DNA of 64,000 nt from Daphnia pulex. Taxonomy: Eukaryota; Arthropoda; Branchiopoda; Diplostraca; Daphniidae. The notes under the pieces are model-generated. The model ran no database searches. It was not told where the DNA came from and was given only the letters and a program-made list of their open reading frames with translations. Each line of letters starts with the position of its first letter. Positions within the stretch are counted from its first letter, which is position 1. Position numbers and translations under genes: made by a program. This document shows positions 18,861 to 28,376 of this stretch, in pieces. The stretch lies in the NCBI RefSeq assembly GCF_021134715.1, contig NC_060028.1, positions 5,044,501-5,108,500 on the forward strand. Direction: 5' to 3'.

Positions 18861-19975
18861 TCATCGGGTAAAAAGTAAGCCCGACCAAGAATTGTTTTGA
18901 GAGCTGGTCTTTCTTCTGGGTCGTATTTAATCATATCCTTTACAAGACTAATAGCTTGTATTTCTTCAATTTCTGGTTTCCATTTGGCAAGATAGACTTC
19001 ATAATAATGTGTTTTTACGTTAAGCTCTCGTTCGATTCCGTTGTCTCCAAATGGATGTTTGCCATTGGTCAAAACGTAGTGGAAAAAGCAGCCGAGAATA
19101 AACACATCTTCGGACGGATGTGTTTTAATCTCCTGAGGATCATTCTTGGGGGGATAGGGAGAAATCCATCCATCTGATCCTCTTTGGCCAGAATGATTAG
19201 GCTGCTTTCCTAAATGTTTACTCATTCGAAAGTCCGACACTTTGACCAGGTATTTAAAGCCTTCGCGATCAAGCCGTGAAAGCTGAGCGATCAAAAAGTT
19301 ACTTGGCTTTAGGTTTCGGTGGACAAAGCCCATCGCATGTAAAAATGCAACTCCTTCTGTAGCTTGTCGTAATAATTCTTTTTTTCCTCCCAGTGATTCC
19401 TTGATTAATTTCGTGTCAATCTCATTCCCTTCCCAATTGTGTCCATTCCTTCTAATATCGTAAAGATCTTCTACGGAGCAAATGCACCATTCAGTAGCGA
19501 CATAGCTATTTGAAATTTTTGAAACATTATTTTAAAAAATTACAGACTCGAGCGATAATATATAAATCTGCTTACTAAAACTCGCCATGCTTTATGAAGC
19601 AGAAGTAATGAATGAAACTTTTGTGCATGTGTGATGTTCTTTCTGGCTCACGGAGGAGTTCGATGTCTCGTTGGAACTCTAAATCTTTCTGTTGAACTCT
19701 TGCTACCTCAAACTTTCGAATGAAGGCCTTTGTTCCGTTTTCTAACTTACCACGGAAAATTTGACAAGTTGTATTTGGTTTTTTAGAGAACTTACTTTGA
19801 TTTTTTGATTCGAAATATGTTATGTTTTCAACTTGGATGGAATTCTCGTCCGATTCTTAAAAAATACAGATAAGAAAATAATTAATTTGCAGCTAGCTGA
19901 TATGTGGTGCTATATAGCAAAAAAAAAGTTACCATTAAAGTTTCGCTTCCTCTTATCTGATTCCCCAGAGGCCAT
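18824..19975 (-). CDS. IRE1/RNase L-like pseudokinase, copy A (kinase frame of a shared locus)
   Basis: Exons 19933-19975, 19576-19855 and 18780-19505 read in one frame from the ATG at 19975 to a TAA at 18824-18826, giving 334 aa. The fold is a full Ser/Thr kinase domain. The C-lobe (GCFFHYVLTNGKHPFGD, then LVKDMIKYDPEERP) closely follows IRE1 (GCVFYYV, SHPFG, MIAMDP, RP). Key residues are changed. The VAIK lysine position reads AFIRK (Arg). HRD is HRN (Asn about residue 172), while LKPSN keeps its Asn. DFG is DFR (Asp199, Arg201). These changes suggest nucleotide binding or scaffolding without phosphotransfer. There is no luminal sensor, membrane segment or KEN RNase. The frame ends just after the kinase domain, and the caspase reading frame starts in the same exon, offset by -1. 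The first exon is very short (14 codons). The role is unknown; a regulatory domain for the linked caspase is the natural guess. Confidence 0.8.
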
Positions 19976-20635
19976 GCTTAATTAACTCACTTTCTCGCTC
20001 TTTTAGATATTAATCACACTAGAACAGGTACGATTATAGAGAAATGTTTTTCAGCAGATCAAGACTTCAAAATATAATCGTAAGTGAGAGATGCGTGAAT
20101 GAGAAAAGAGGGTGATCTCTATTTTCAATTTAGAAATAACGGAGGAAATATTGAACTTAAGGATATTCGATATATTACGATTATTTAAATTTTGACCGCA
20201 CTATTGACTCCTTTTTATGCTCCCAGAACGTTACTTGATGTGTTGTGGATACTGCTCTTAAGTGAGAACTACTTATTGCAAGCAGCTCCCAAATCATGGG
20301 ATAGCGAAGGCAGCTATCTCAGAACCCACAGAATAAAAAGATAGTGCTGAGATAGTATATATTTCAAAACATGTTAAAAGTTGCAACGCATTGAATCGAT
20401 GCCACACTGAATGAAACATTATATTAGATGGAATTTGAACGAAAACCAGTCTTATCTTATCTTTAAAGTATAAGGTTAAAATGGTTTTTCTTACTCAGGC
20501 TACGTTATTCCACACTTGTGTCAGTTAATACAAAAATTGGGCCAAAAAGGAATATGAAAAGAAATATTTAAATATTCTTTCTAGCCTACTTGTAATTTAT
20601 ATTAAGGTTATAAACTTATATGAACTATTAACGTT
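19976..20635. other. Spacer between the two pseudokinase/caspase copies
   Basis: About 660 bp between the start of copy A and the end of copy B on the same strand. It is AT-rich with no ORF and should hold the promoter of copy A. Confidence 0.5.
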
Positions 20636-23082
20636 CTAAGCTAGTAAAGCTTGCAACACCCGGTGTATCGGCTTTCTTAAATGCAATTCGGCACTCATAG
20701 ACGCTCTCCATTCCATAGTCTGCTTGACTTCAGTATTTTCCCCATTTTCGTCTTTCCATATAATATTTGCAGAACTTATATGGTTTTGCACGTTTTTGAG
20801 AATATCTTTTAATGATTTTAGTTCCCGGTTTAATGTGTTGCTGTTCAAATATTCCTCTTCCATTTCTCTGCACAGATATACATAATCATGTGAGATCTTG
20901 GATTACATAAGTTGACAAATCATAAGCTATACTAATGACAAACTGAAATAAGAAAAGAACACGAGTATCAAAATTATACCAACGTCTCCGCGACGATATG
21001 TGATACATAACCAAGAATAGAGGCTCTTACATCAAGAAAATCCATCAATTAAGGTGGCCGTTTTTTTTAGTTTTCTGCTTTCGGTGATTCTACTTTATGT
21101 AGATAATTCATTGTTCAAATTACGATCCTAATTTATAACATTTACCTCAAATTTAATTAACCTTTCCGTTGCTTAATCGGGACTGGCATTCCAGTAAAAC
21201 CTTGTTGCGAAACGTTCGTTCCACTATCTGAACTTGAGGATGTGTAACCTATAAAAAAATTTTCAATTATTCGTTGCAAACAAAATCGTATAATTTTTCC
21301 CACCTTGGCAACTATTTGGTTGTATGGGATATTGAATGCCACTACCCTGACACGCTTGTATAATCCAAATTTTCGGCTTGCCGTTCAGGGTGGGGCAGTG
21401 GTTGCTGTTGAATTTATACTTGAGTTCATTGATCTTAATTATTTTACCATCAACTCCTGCAACGGCACCTTCATTTCTATGCGAAAGGATGCAAACAACG
21501 AGGCTGGCGTAGGAAGAGAAATCATACTTTGCCAAATCTTCGATGCTATAGCAAAGATTTTTAACTTTCAAGTCCTCAAAAATTCTTACGTCAAATCAAA
21601 ATTCTTTAAACACACGCCTTAGGGACTCTTTGTCAACATGACTTCCATCGCGAAAGGATTTCTGAAAATAATTATTACACATGCTTCATTATTGCATTAT
21701 TCAAATAAATTGTAGATCAATAAGAAATTTACATTTTCAAATTTCTCCTGGTTAAATATGACGCACAGCCCCGGTTTGACACCCGGTAGACCGTATAGCT
21801 TGTAAAATTATGCGGTAAAGAATAACGCGATCCAAAGATTTTGTCTAGAGCACATATGTCATTCAGATTGAATTTAATCATATCCTTTAGAAGAGTGACG
21901 GCTCGTCGGTCATCATTCTCTCCGAAAATGTTTGGATTCCAATCATTGCGATACACAAAATGATTAGGATCATTGATTTTTCTTTCGCGGATGGAGGTGG
22001 TATCTCCGAATGGATGTTTGCCTTTGGTTAAAACGTAATGAAAAAAGCAACCAAGGAAAAATACATCCCCGCGCTGGTATAGGTCGACGTTTTTGCTTCG
22101 GTATTCAGTGTTGCCGGTTTCGGGTAGGTCCATCCTTTCGACCCTTTCGTGTCAGAAACAATGGGACAATCAATCGGTTTTTTACTCATACGAAAATCCG
22201 AGAGTTTGACCAAGTAGTGAAATCGATCGCAACGAAACTGTTGAAGCTGGGCGATCAGAAAGTTGCTGGGCTTTAGGTTTCGGTGGACAAACCCCAGCGC
22301 ATGTAAAAATGCAAGTCCTTCGGCCGCTTGTCGTAATATTTCTTTTTCTCCCAGTGATTCCTTGATTAGTTCCTTGTCAATCTTCTCCTTCGCCCAGTTG
22401 AATCCGTTGCCTTTACCTTCGTAGAGGTCTTCCACGGAACAGATGCACCACTCTGTGGCGACATAACTGGGAATTATTTGTGAAAAATATTTGTTATCTT
22501 TCGTGAAATTTTTTAAAAAGAGCAAATTATGTACGGTACTTGCAAAAAGTCGTCATCTTTTTCACTACATAAATAACGAATGAAATTTTCTTGTAGATGC
22601 TTTGGTTGTTGAAGGACGTCGATGTCTCTTTGGATTTCATCGATCGCTTTACCCTTGTGAAATTGTCACAATTAATGGAAAAATTTCAAAAGTGCCATAT
22701 ATGCGAATGAGAGACTTACTTCTCCTGGTGGGGTTTCTCTTGTGTGACACATAAGATTCAATTTCAAACTGTCTTTTTCATACCGTCGTATACAGGCAAA
22801 CATCTTGTTTTCAAAAGTCCCTCGAAAAACGTGAGTTTTGAATGTAGTGGGATTTTCTCCGGTTTCGTTTGGACAGCTTAGTGATTTATCAAAACTTAGT
22901 TTCCCTTTGCGCTCTAAATGTTGAATCGAAATAAACGAAATAATGCAATTTTCGAACTTCAACTACATGTGCCAGTTATTACATATTTATCTTGCTTTGT
23001 ACGATAAAATATTCCATAATATTCAAGATGAAAATTTGTATTTACCTAAATTTGTATTCGAGTTCTCAGGTTTTGCGGCCAT
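20636..23082 (-). pseudogene. Pseudokinase/caspase copy B, probably decaying
   Basis: Same order and similar exon layout as copy A. Exon 1 is 23046-23082, two exons carry the kinase N-lobe (ACIRRYEKD), and then HRNLKPSNFL, SDFRMSK, GCFFHYVLTKGKHPFGD, FYKLYGLPGVKPGLC, SHRNEG, IIQACQG and KQTMEWR follow. Three lesions are visible. First, a -1 frame change in the kinase activation segment between about 22090 and 22133 (SKGWTYP in one frame, RSKNVDLYQRGDVFFLG in another). Second, a TGA at 21596-21598 where copy A has the Gly of MGFDV. Third, a TAA at about 21049-21051 at the start of p10. The SYRN loop has become SHIV and the catalytic His motif is SHR. The QAC cysteine remains. The same -1 offset between the kinase and caspase frames is present as in copy A. 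Assembly errors could explain single lesions but hardly all of them. Confidence 0.7.
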
Positions 23083-23206
23083 TTTGCTGGAGTTCTGCTT
23101 CGGAAAACTGGGAAATTTATAATTAAGGGTCTGGTTTTTGTAGCTAGACTGAATATGTTGCAACAATCTCAAGTGGAATATATATAGTAGACTGTCCTAT
23201 ATAGCG

Positions 23207-23475
23207 TCAATGGGTTGAAACCAAAGCGGCTGTCCCGCCTTGTATCAGCACACCCTTAGATGTTTTTGTCGTCTTGTCCTTGATGCAACGAATGAGTGCT
23301 TGATTCCTAGTGACATACGAATCTTTTAATATGGCAAGCCGCCGATTTCCCAGCCTGAGGTATTTTTTCGCATTCGCATAAACCCGTTTGTGACAGTGAA
23401 AAACTCCGAAATTCACTTTAGGATTTTGGCACACGTTCCTACAGTCTTCCGTCTCAGCAGTATACTAAACTGTAT
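23207..23475 (-). CDS. Unrecognised orphan exon, cysteine-containing (uncertain)
   Basis: An open frame ends at 23207 (last residues AALVSTH) and begins after a possible acceptor (TTTAG) near 23466 with YTAETEDCRNVCQNP. It encodes about 86 residues with four or five Cys and a basic central part (AKKYLRLGNRRLAILKD). Composition looks more protein-like than the surrounding AT-rich DNA, but I recognise no family and find no first exon. It may be the last exon of a small secreted protein, a remnant, or chance. Confidence 0.25.
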
Positions 23476-24546
23476 ATTGTTCAGATATTGTTAAGCTAAT
23501 TAAATCCTAAAGCCCTAAAGGTATTGCAAAGCGAAAGTTCTTACCGGTACTAAGTTACAATTGACTAAAAGCGCTGCAACTGCTTATAAAAGAAATACGG
23601 TACAGACCATTGAAAACCTTTTTTTTTAATAACCATGAAAAGATATACTGATCACACTTCAATATGTTTCGTCTGAGTCGTTAAGGAGCGAGTTAAGAAG
23701 CTAAAGAAGTAAAGTAAAACCATGGTAGTAATAAACAACCCAAAACTCAAATATTAATCAGCTTTACGTTATTAGTGAGTAATGTAATACTAATGCTGAG
23801 CCGTGCTGAGCCATGAACAATTTCATTTGTAAAACAACTAATAGAAGAGATCTGTAAGAGAAATTTCGTTAATTTTTTCTATTTCGTTAATTCGCGATAG
23901 GCCTAGTTTCCGTCCATGCTGTGCTACTATACTTGCCGTGTGCTGTGCAATGCGGCAGAACGTATAAATAAAGCAAAGCAAAACAAAAATTTGCCATAAA
24001 AAAAATATTTGATTAAAGTTCGGAGGTAACTCACGATCGATGCCAATTTATCGTAGTCACGCTCACGCATACATTATATTATCTAATATCTTACGTTTAA
24101 TTTTTCTGCGGTTTGTTACGTTTTTGTCTTAATAGACTACTCTCGTCGTTTTAATACAAAAATCATTCTCCGTCTTTTCTTTCCTTCCCCTCCCTTTATC
24201 ATATCCAAAATAACAGTACATGGGTGGATCGTCGGGTGGATCACGCATCTCTTTTACATAGCCGAAGGCACTTCCAACACCCTTAGCGATTGTAGTATGC
24301 TGACGTCCCTGTCATCATTCATATTTTTTCTCTCGTTGGTACTTCCGACTTTAGTATAACCATTAGTCCATTACCATTTGGCGAAAATTTTGTTGACCCT
24401 CCCTTTTCTCCAATGCCGTAGTCAAATCAATACGGTTTAAAAATTCGAATTTGTCGATATAAGTTAGTGTAGGCTACTAGTGTTGAGTCATGAATAATTT
24501 CATTTGCAAAACAATTTGGTATAAAATCTAGAAATATTTCGTTATA
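23476..24546. other. Intergenic region with no supported gene
   Basis: About 1.07 kb, AT-rich. Two short similar phrases (GTGCTGAGCCATGAA near 23803 and GTGTTGAGTCATGAA near 24480, each followed by AATTTCATTTG(T/C)AAAACAA) show an old local duplication. No gene was seen. Confidence 0.5.
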
Positions 24547-25486
24547 CAGTGGGTACCGAAAGTATCCGTACGGCTGAGAGGATCAGTAGGGAAAACGCGT
24601 TTTTCAAAACGCTCCCAAAAATAGAATTCTCGGTGGAATTCAATAAAAATTTTTTCAAAGGTTAACATTAAGGCGGGGTATCATGTGATTTTTTTGGGGA
24701 ATTTTTCAACAATGCGATAGGTGGTTTTTATCGCGTTGCGTAAGTATCCGTACGGCCGAGAGGCCCAGTAGGGAATGGGCTTACTTTGGAGGCCTGTTAT
24801 TCAGTAACTACGTAATATTATAGGGTGGGAAATTTCTTAAAAAAAAGAGCTGCATTAGCTCTATCTGTGGTCATAAGATCACATTTTTTAAGTTTCATTT
24901 ATAGTAATGAAATCAAAAATGAAAACACGAATTATAAGTTTTCCGTTTTCTTCCCCTCGATTCCCCATCACCAGTGTTGCCATATCCCAAAATCTCTTTC
25001 TTCCCTTGGACGGAAGAGGGAGAAAGAGAAAGGGTAAATATTTTTTGATATGGCAACACTGGTGATGGGGAATCGAGGGGAAGAAAACGGAAAACTTATA
25101 ATTCGTGTTTTCATTTTTGATTTCATTACTATAAATGAAACTTAAAAAATGTGATCTTATGACCACAGATAGAGCTAATGCAGCTCTTTTTTTTAAGAAA
25201 TTTCCCACCCTATAATATTACGTAGTTACTGAATAACAGGCCTCCAAAGTAAGCCCATTCCCTACTGGGCCTCTCGGCCGTACGGATACTTACGCAACGC
25301 GATAAAAACCACCTATCGCATTGTTGAAAAATTCCCCAAAAAAATCACATGATACCCCGCCTTAATGTTAACCTTTGAAAAAAATTTTATTGAATTCCAC
25401 CGAGAATTCTATTTTTGGGAGCGTTTTGAAAAACGCGTTTTCCCTACTGATCCTCTCAGCCGTACGGATACTTTCGGTACCCACTG
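24547..25486. mobile_element. Foldback DNA element with 440-bp inverted arms and TA target duplication
   Basis: The left end CAGTGGGTACCGAAAGTATC and its reverse complement at the right end are flanked by TA on both sides (24545-24546 and 25487-25488), as for Tc1/mariner insertions. Arms 24547-24986 and 25047-25486 are inverted copies with no net length difference, around a 60-bp loop. A second near-repeat of the end (AAGTATCCGTACGGCCGAGAGG, near 24743) lies inside each arm. There is no transposase, so it is non-autonomous. The two near-identical small ORFs inside it are mirror artefacts of the palindrome. Confidence 0.9.
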
Positions 25487-25837
25487 TATTTTTTCACCTT
25501 TTGTGACCCACGAACATGGATTTATTCATGCCAATTTATCGTTGTCACGTTTACTTTAGCGTAATAGCGTACGATCATTTTTCCCGTTTGTTTCAATAAT
25601 GTTGTTTTACATATCTACCTCGTTTCAATGTTCCTCCTGCTCCTCCTTTTTTTTTGCGCTTGCACTATACATGTCAGTGATTCGTTTTTAACACTGCCGA
25701 AGGCACTTCCTAACTCCCTCCTTAACCCTGAGGCAATTTCCCCCTCCCCTTTAGAACCCTTTCCTTTTGATTTGTCTCTTTTCAAATTTACAAGGAAAAT
25801 TTACCGTTAATCAACTACGATGATTAACGTATCTAAC

Positions 25838-26036
25838 ATCTTCGGAAGGATGTGTTTTAATCTCCTGAGCATCATTCTTGGGGGGATAGGGAGAAATCCA
25901 TCCATATGATCCTCTTTGGCCAGAATGATTAGGCTGCTTTCCTAAATGTTTACTCATTCGAAAGTCCCGACACTTTGACCAGGTATTTAAAGCCTTCGCG
26001 ATCAAACCGTGAAAGCTGAGCGATCAAAAATTTACT
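25838..26036 (-). pseudogene. Truncated third copy of the pseudokinase (activation segment only)
   Basis: About 200 bp nearly identical to copy A at about 19105-19305, covering REGFKYLVKV, FRMSKHLGKQPNHSGQRGS and ISPYPPKND to HPSEDV. One extra C (GTCCCGACAC instead of GTCCGACAC near 25967) breaks the frame just before DFR. Both edges stop abruptly with no splice sites. It is a recent fragment of copy A, much closer to A than B is. Confidence 0.85.
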
Positions 26037-26220
26037 TAATCAGATTGATCTTGTAAACAAAATAGCCCTAAGTTTACAAAGTTGAACAGTACATCCATTG
26101 AATCAAATTTTTCGAGTAATTAGCCTATAAGAATCTCATTAGCTATTTTCCAGTGGGCATGTATGACGACTCGTCATCCAGCAAGAAAGAGAATGGACGG
26201 GAATTCTAGTTGTGCTTGAA

Positions 26221-26627
26221 CTATTTCTTCAAATTTGCTGACGAATCATCCTCATCTGTAGAATAAGACATGATATTAGAAAAAATTTAGTTGAAATCAC
26301 ACATACCATACTATACTTACCAGAGCTACATTGCTCATCAAAAGTTTTAGCCAGAGAATTGACATCGTCAGTTACTTTCTTTTTCTCCTCCTCACGCCTC
26401 ATTCTCTCCCTCTCCTTGTAAGTCCGGCGTTTAGCCTCCTTTTTGAGAATTTCCTTCGGCTTACTCGGACCGGCGACTGCTTCCTCGTTCTCGACCGGGA
26501 CAACTTCTTCTTGTTCTTCGATCTCTTCTTCTTCTTCTACTTCTATCTCCGCTTCATCTTCTCCTCCATAATAATCAAATTGGAAGAAAGAATCGGGGCA
26601 GATACTTTCTGAAGAGTCCACATCGGT

Positions 26628-26658
<31 letters not shown>

Positions 26659-26972
26659 GATGATTAGAATTAAACTAAATAGGTTAGGTTAGGTTAAGTT
26701 AGGTTAAGACTTAAGCGCGCAGGTATTTCGTGCAAATTAGGGACTCCCCATTTTGCAGCCTCACTTACCGCATCTAAAACACCTTTGGCAAAATTTAAAA
26801 TTGCGATCGTTTTTTGCCCCACATCTAGAAAAATATGCAATTGAAAAATTTAAAACATGGAATTGAAACAATAGACAGATTAATAAAATTACTTGAAGCA
26901 GTCCCATTCTTCTTTCGCATCCAATTCAGGAGCATCATCATTGGCATCCAATCCTGGCGCATCATCAGCCAT
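26221..26972 (-). CDS. Small acidic protein with a RanBP2-type zinc finger
   Basis: Four exons, 26893-26972, 26769-26824, 26321-26629 and 26221-26255, join in phase to 159 aa ending at the TAG at 26221. The N-terminus is Asp/Ala-rich. It is followed by WDCFKCGAKNDRNFKFCQRC, an exact W-x-C-x2-C-x3-N-x6-C-x2-C RanBP2-type zinc finger built across two junctions. Then comes a Glu-rich run, a basic Arg/Lys/Glu helix (KRRTYKERERMRREEEKKK) and an acidic tail (DEDDSS). RanBP2 fingers bind ubiquitin, RNA or Ran, and the MDM2 finger is similar, but no RING or SWIB domain is visible. The ATG at 26972 directly follows a good acceptor (TTTCTTTTAG), so an upstream exon may exist and this may be only the 3' part of a longer gene. 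The acceptor of exon 3 is preceded by a run of about 27 T on the coding strand. Confidence 0.6.
26632..26658. repeat. Poly(A)/poly(T) tract of about 27 bp
   Basis: Homopolymer inside intron 2 of the zinc-finger gene. On the gene's strand it is poly(T) and serves as the polypyrimidine tract right before the acceptor. Confidence 0.9.
26680..26708. repeat. Short TTAGG-like tandem repeat
   Basis: About five units of TTAGG/TTAAG (AGGTTAGGTTAGGTTAAGTT). TTAGG is the common arthropod telomere repeat; this is a very short internal run that may be chance. Confidence 0.6.
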
Positions 26973-27209
26973 CTAAAAGAAATAACATTGATTAGTAAAA
27001 CTACCATATCTTCAAACTAGTTGGATCAAATTTTCATAGATTGTTTTATAAAACATGAGAAGTTTGTTTTAATGAATGGTGTTGGGGCGTAGAAGGAAAG
27101 TTAAAAATTTGGTTGACGAGTGGAGGGAAGTTGATCAATTACATGTGTTCAATGTTCAACGATAGTTTCTTGAACTAGCTTGAAATTGTTGCATCTCATT
27201 TTGAGGTAT

Positions 27210-28262
27210 ACGTACGATTCGGCCAATAATTTTAGCCGAATCATGTAATTATTTTTATATGATTCGGCCGTTGGCCGAATTCTACATTTTTTAATGTTGT
27301 ATTTGGCCAAAGGCCGAATCAAACAATGAAATAAAATCGCATTCGGCTAAAAACTTTTGTATTTTATTTATTCGGCCACGGTATTTTTTTTGTATGATTT
27401 CGGCCAAAACAAAAAAATATGTAATTCGGCCAAAAAATTATCACCCTAATTCCAGAGTTAAAGTTTTGTGCAAACCAAAATAAGAAAAGTATTCTTAAAG
27501 TTGAAGAAAAAGGTCGCAAACCTCAAAATTGGTTTGCTGGACAAATTCTTTAACTACATAGACAATAACTGGATGCAGCCAGGTATTTGGTCACCAGAAG
27601 CATGGTCCGTATTCTTTCAAATAATTCGGACCAATAATGATGCTGAAGGCTGGCACAATAAACTAAACAAGAAGGGAAAAGGCGCAGGGCTGCATTTCTA
27701 TAAACTTGTGCAAATGCTCTATTTGGAATCCGAGTTCGTTGAGGTAGAGGAAGCTTTAATATTTAAAGCAAAATCAGACCACTCGCCACACAAGACTTGA
27801 TCAGAAATTGATGCAAGCCAAACTTTTTCGTTTGTGGGAAAATTACGATGAAAAGAGAGAAAAGAATGGGAGCTACAAGTTGCTGAAAAGAGTAGCTATT
27901 CTTTACACCAAAAAAATTGTCGTTGTTGAATTAGAAACTAATCGAATGTAAAAATATGTGTAAAAAATAAAATCACTTAATGGCTAACTTTTTCACTTTC
28001 AATTATTCAAATACTTGAACCCCAGCCACTTCATGGCTAACTTTTCACTTTCAATTATTCAAATACTCGAACCCCGGTCACAAGCCGAATCCGGCCGAAT
28101 CTTACAAATTTTAATATACGATTCGGCCAGTTGCATTTTTCAACGTCCCCGAAATTATTTTTTTGGCCGAAAAACTTGTGCTGGCCGAAAAAAAGGATGG
28201 CCGAATCATATAAATTTTTATGTGTAATTTGGCCATTGGCCGAAACATACAAATTTTTGTGT
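27210..28262 (+). mobile_element. Decayed MULE-type transposon with ATTCGGCC repeats on both sides
   Basis: The frame at 27468-27800 encodes FFNYIDNNWMQPGIWSPEAWSVF, then RTNNDAEGWHNKLN. This is the signature of the C-terminal part of MULE-like transposases found in animals. A frameshift after 27800 is followed by more related sequence (LMQAKLFRLWENYDEK) to about 27950. On both sides (27210-27450 and 28080-28262) the motif ATTCGGCC or its complement GGCCGAAT recurs more than fifteen times, often in paired inverted form. This is consistent with subterminal binding repeats. The catalytic N-terminal part is absent, so it is inactive. Outer ends and target duplication were not fixed. Confidence 0.65.
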
Positions 28263-28299
28263 ACTTTTATCGTAGTTTTATGTGACACCCTTTTCCCTA

Positions 28300-28376
28300 T
28301 GAATAAAGCCCCCACTACAGTGTTGCACGATTGAATTAAACAAATCGCGCAACACTGTTGTGAGGGCTCTATTCAC
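28300..28376. repeat. Imperfect inverted repeat (hairpin) of about 27-bp arms
   Basis: TGAATAAAGCCCCCACTACAGTGTTGC at the left pairs with GCAACACTGTTGTGAGGGCTCTATTCA at the right, with four mismatches and a loop of about 22 bp. It may be a small MITE or the end of an older element. Confidence 0.7.

Noticed and set aside
24825..25208. Two overlapping ORFs on opposite strands that encode almost the same protein (start MGNFLKKRAALALS).
   Set aside because: They are mirror images caused by the 440-bp inverted repeat. Identical protein from both strands is expected in a palindrome and is not evidence of a gene.
26680..26708. Interstitial telomere from TTAGG units.
   Set aside because: Only about five imperfect units, too few to claim a former telomere.
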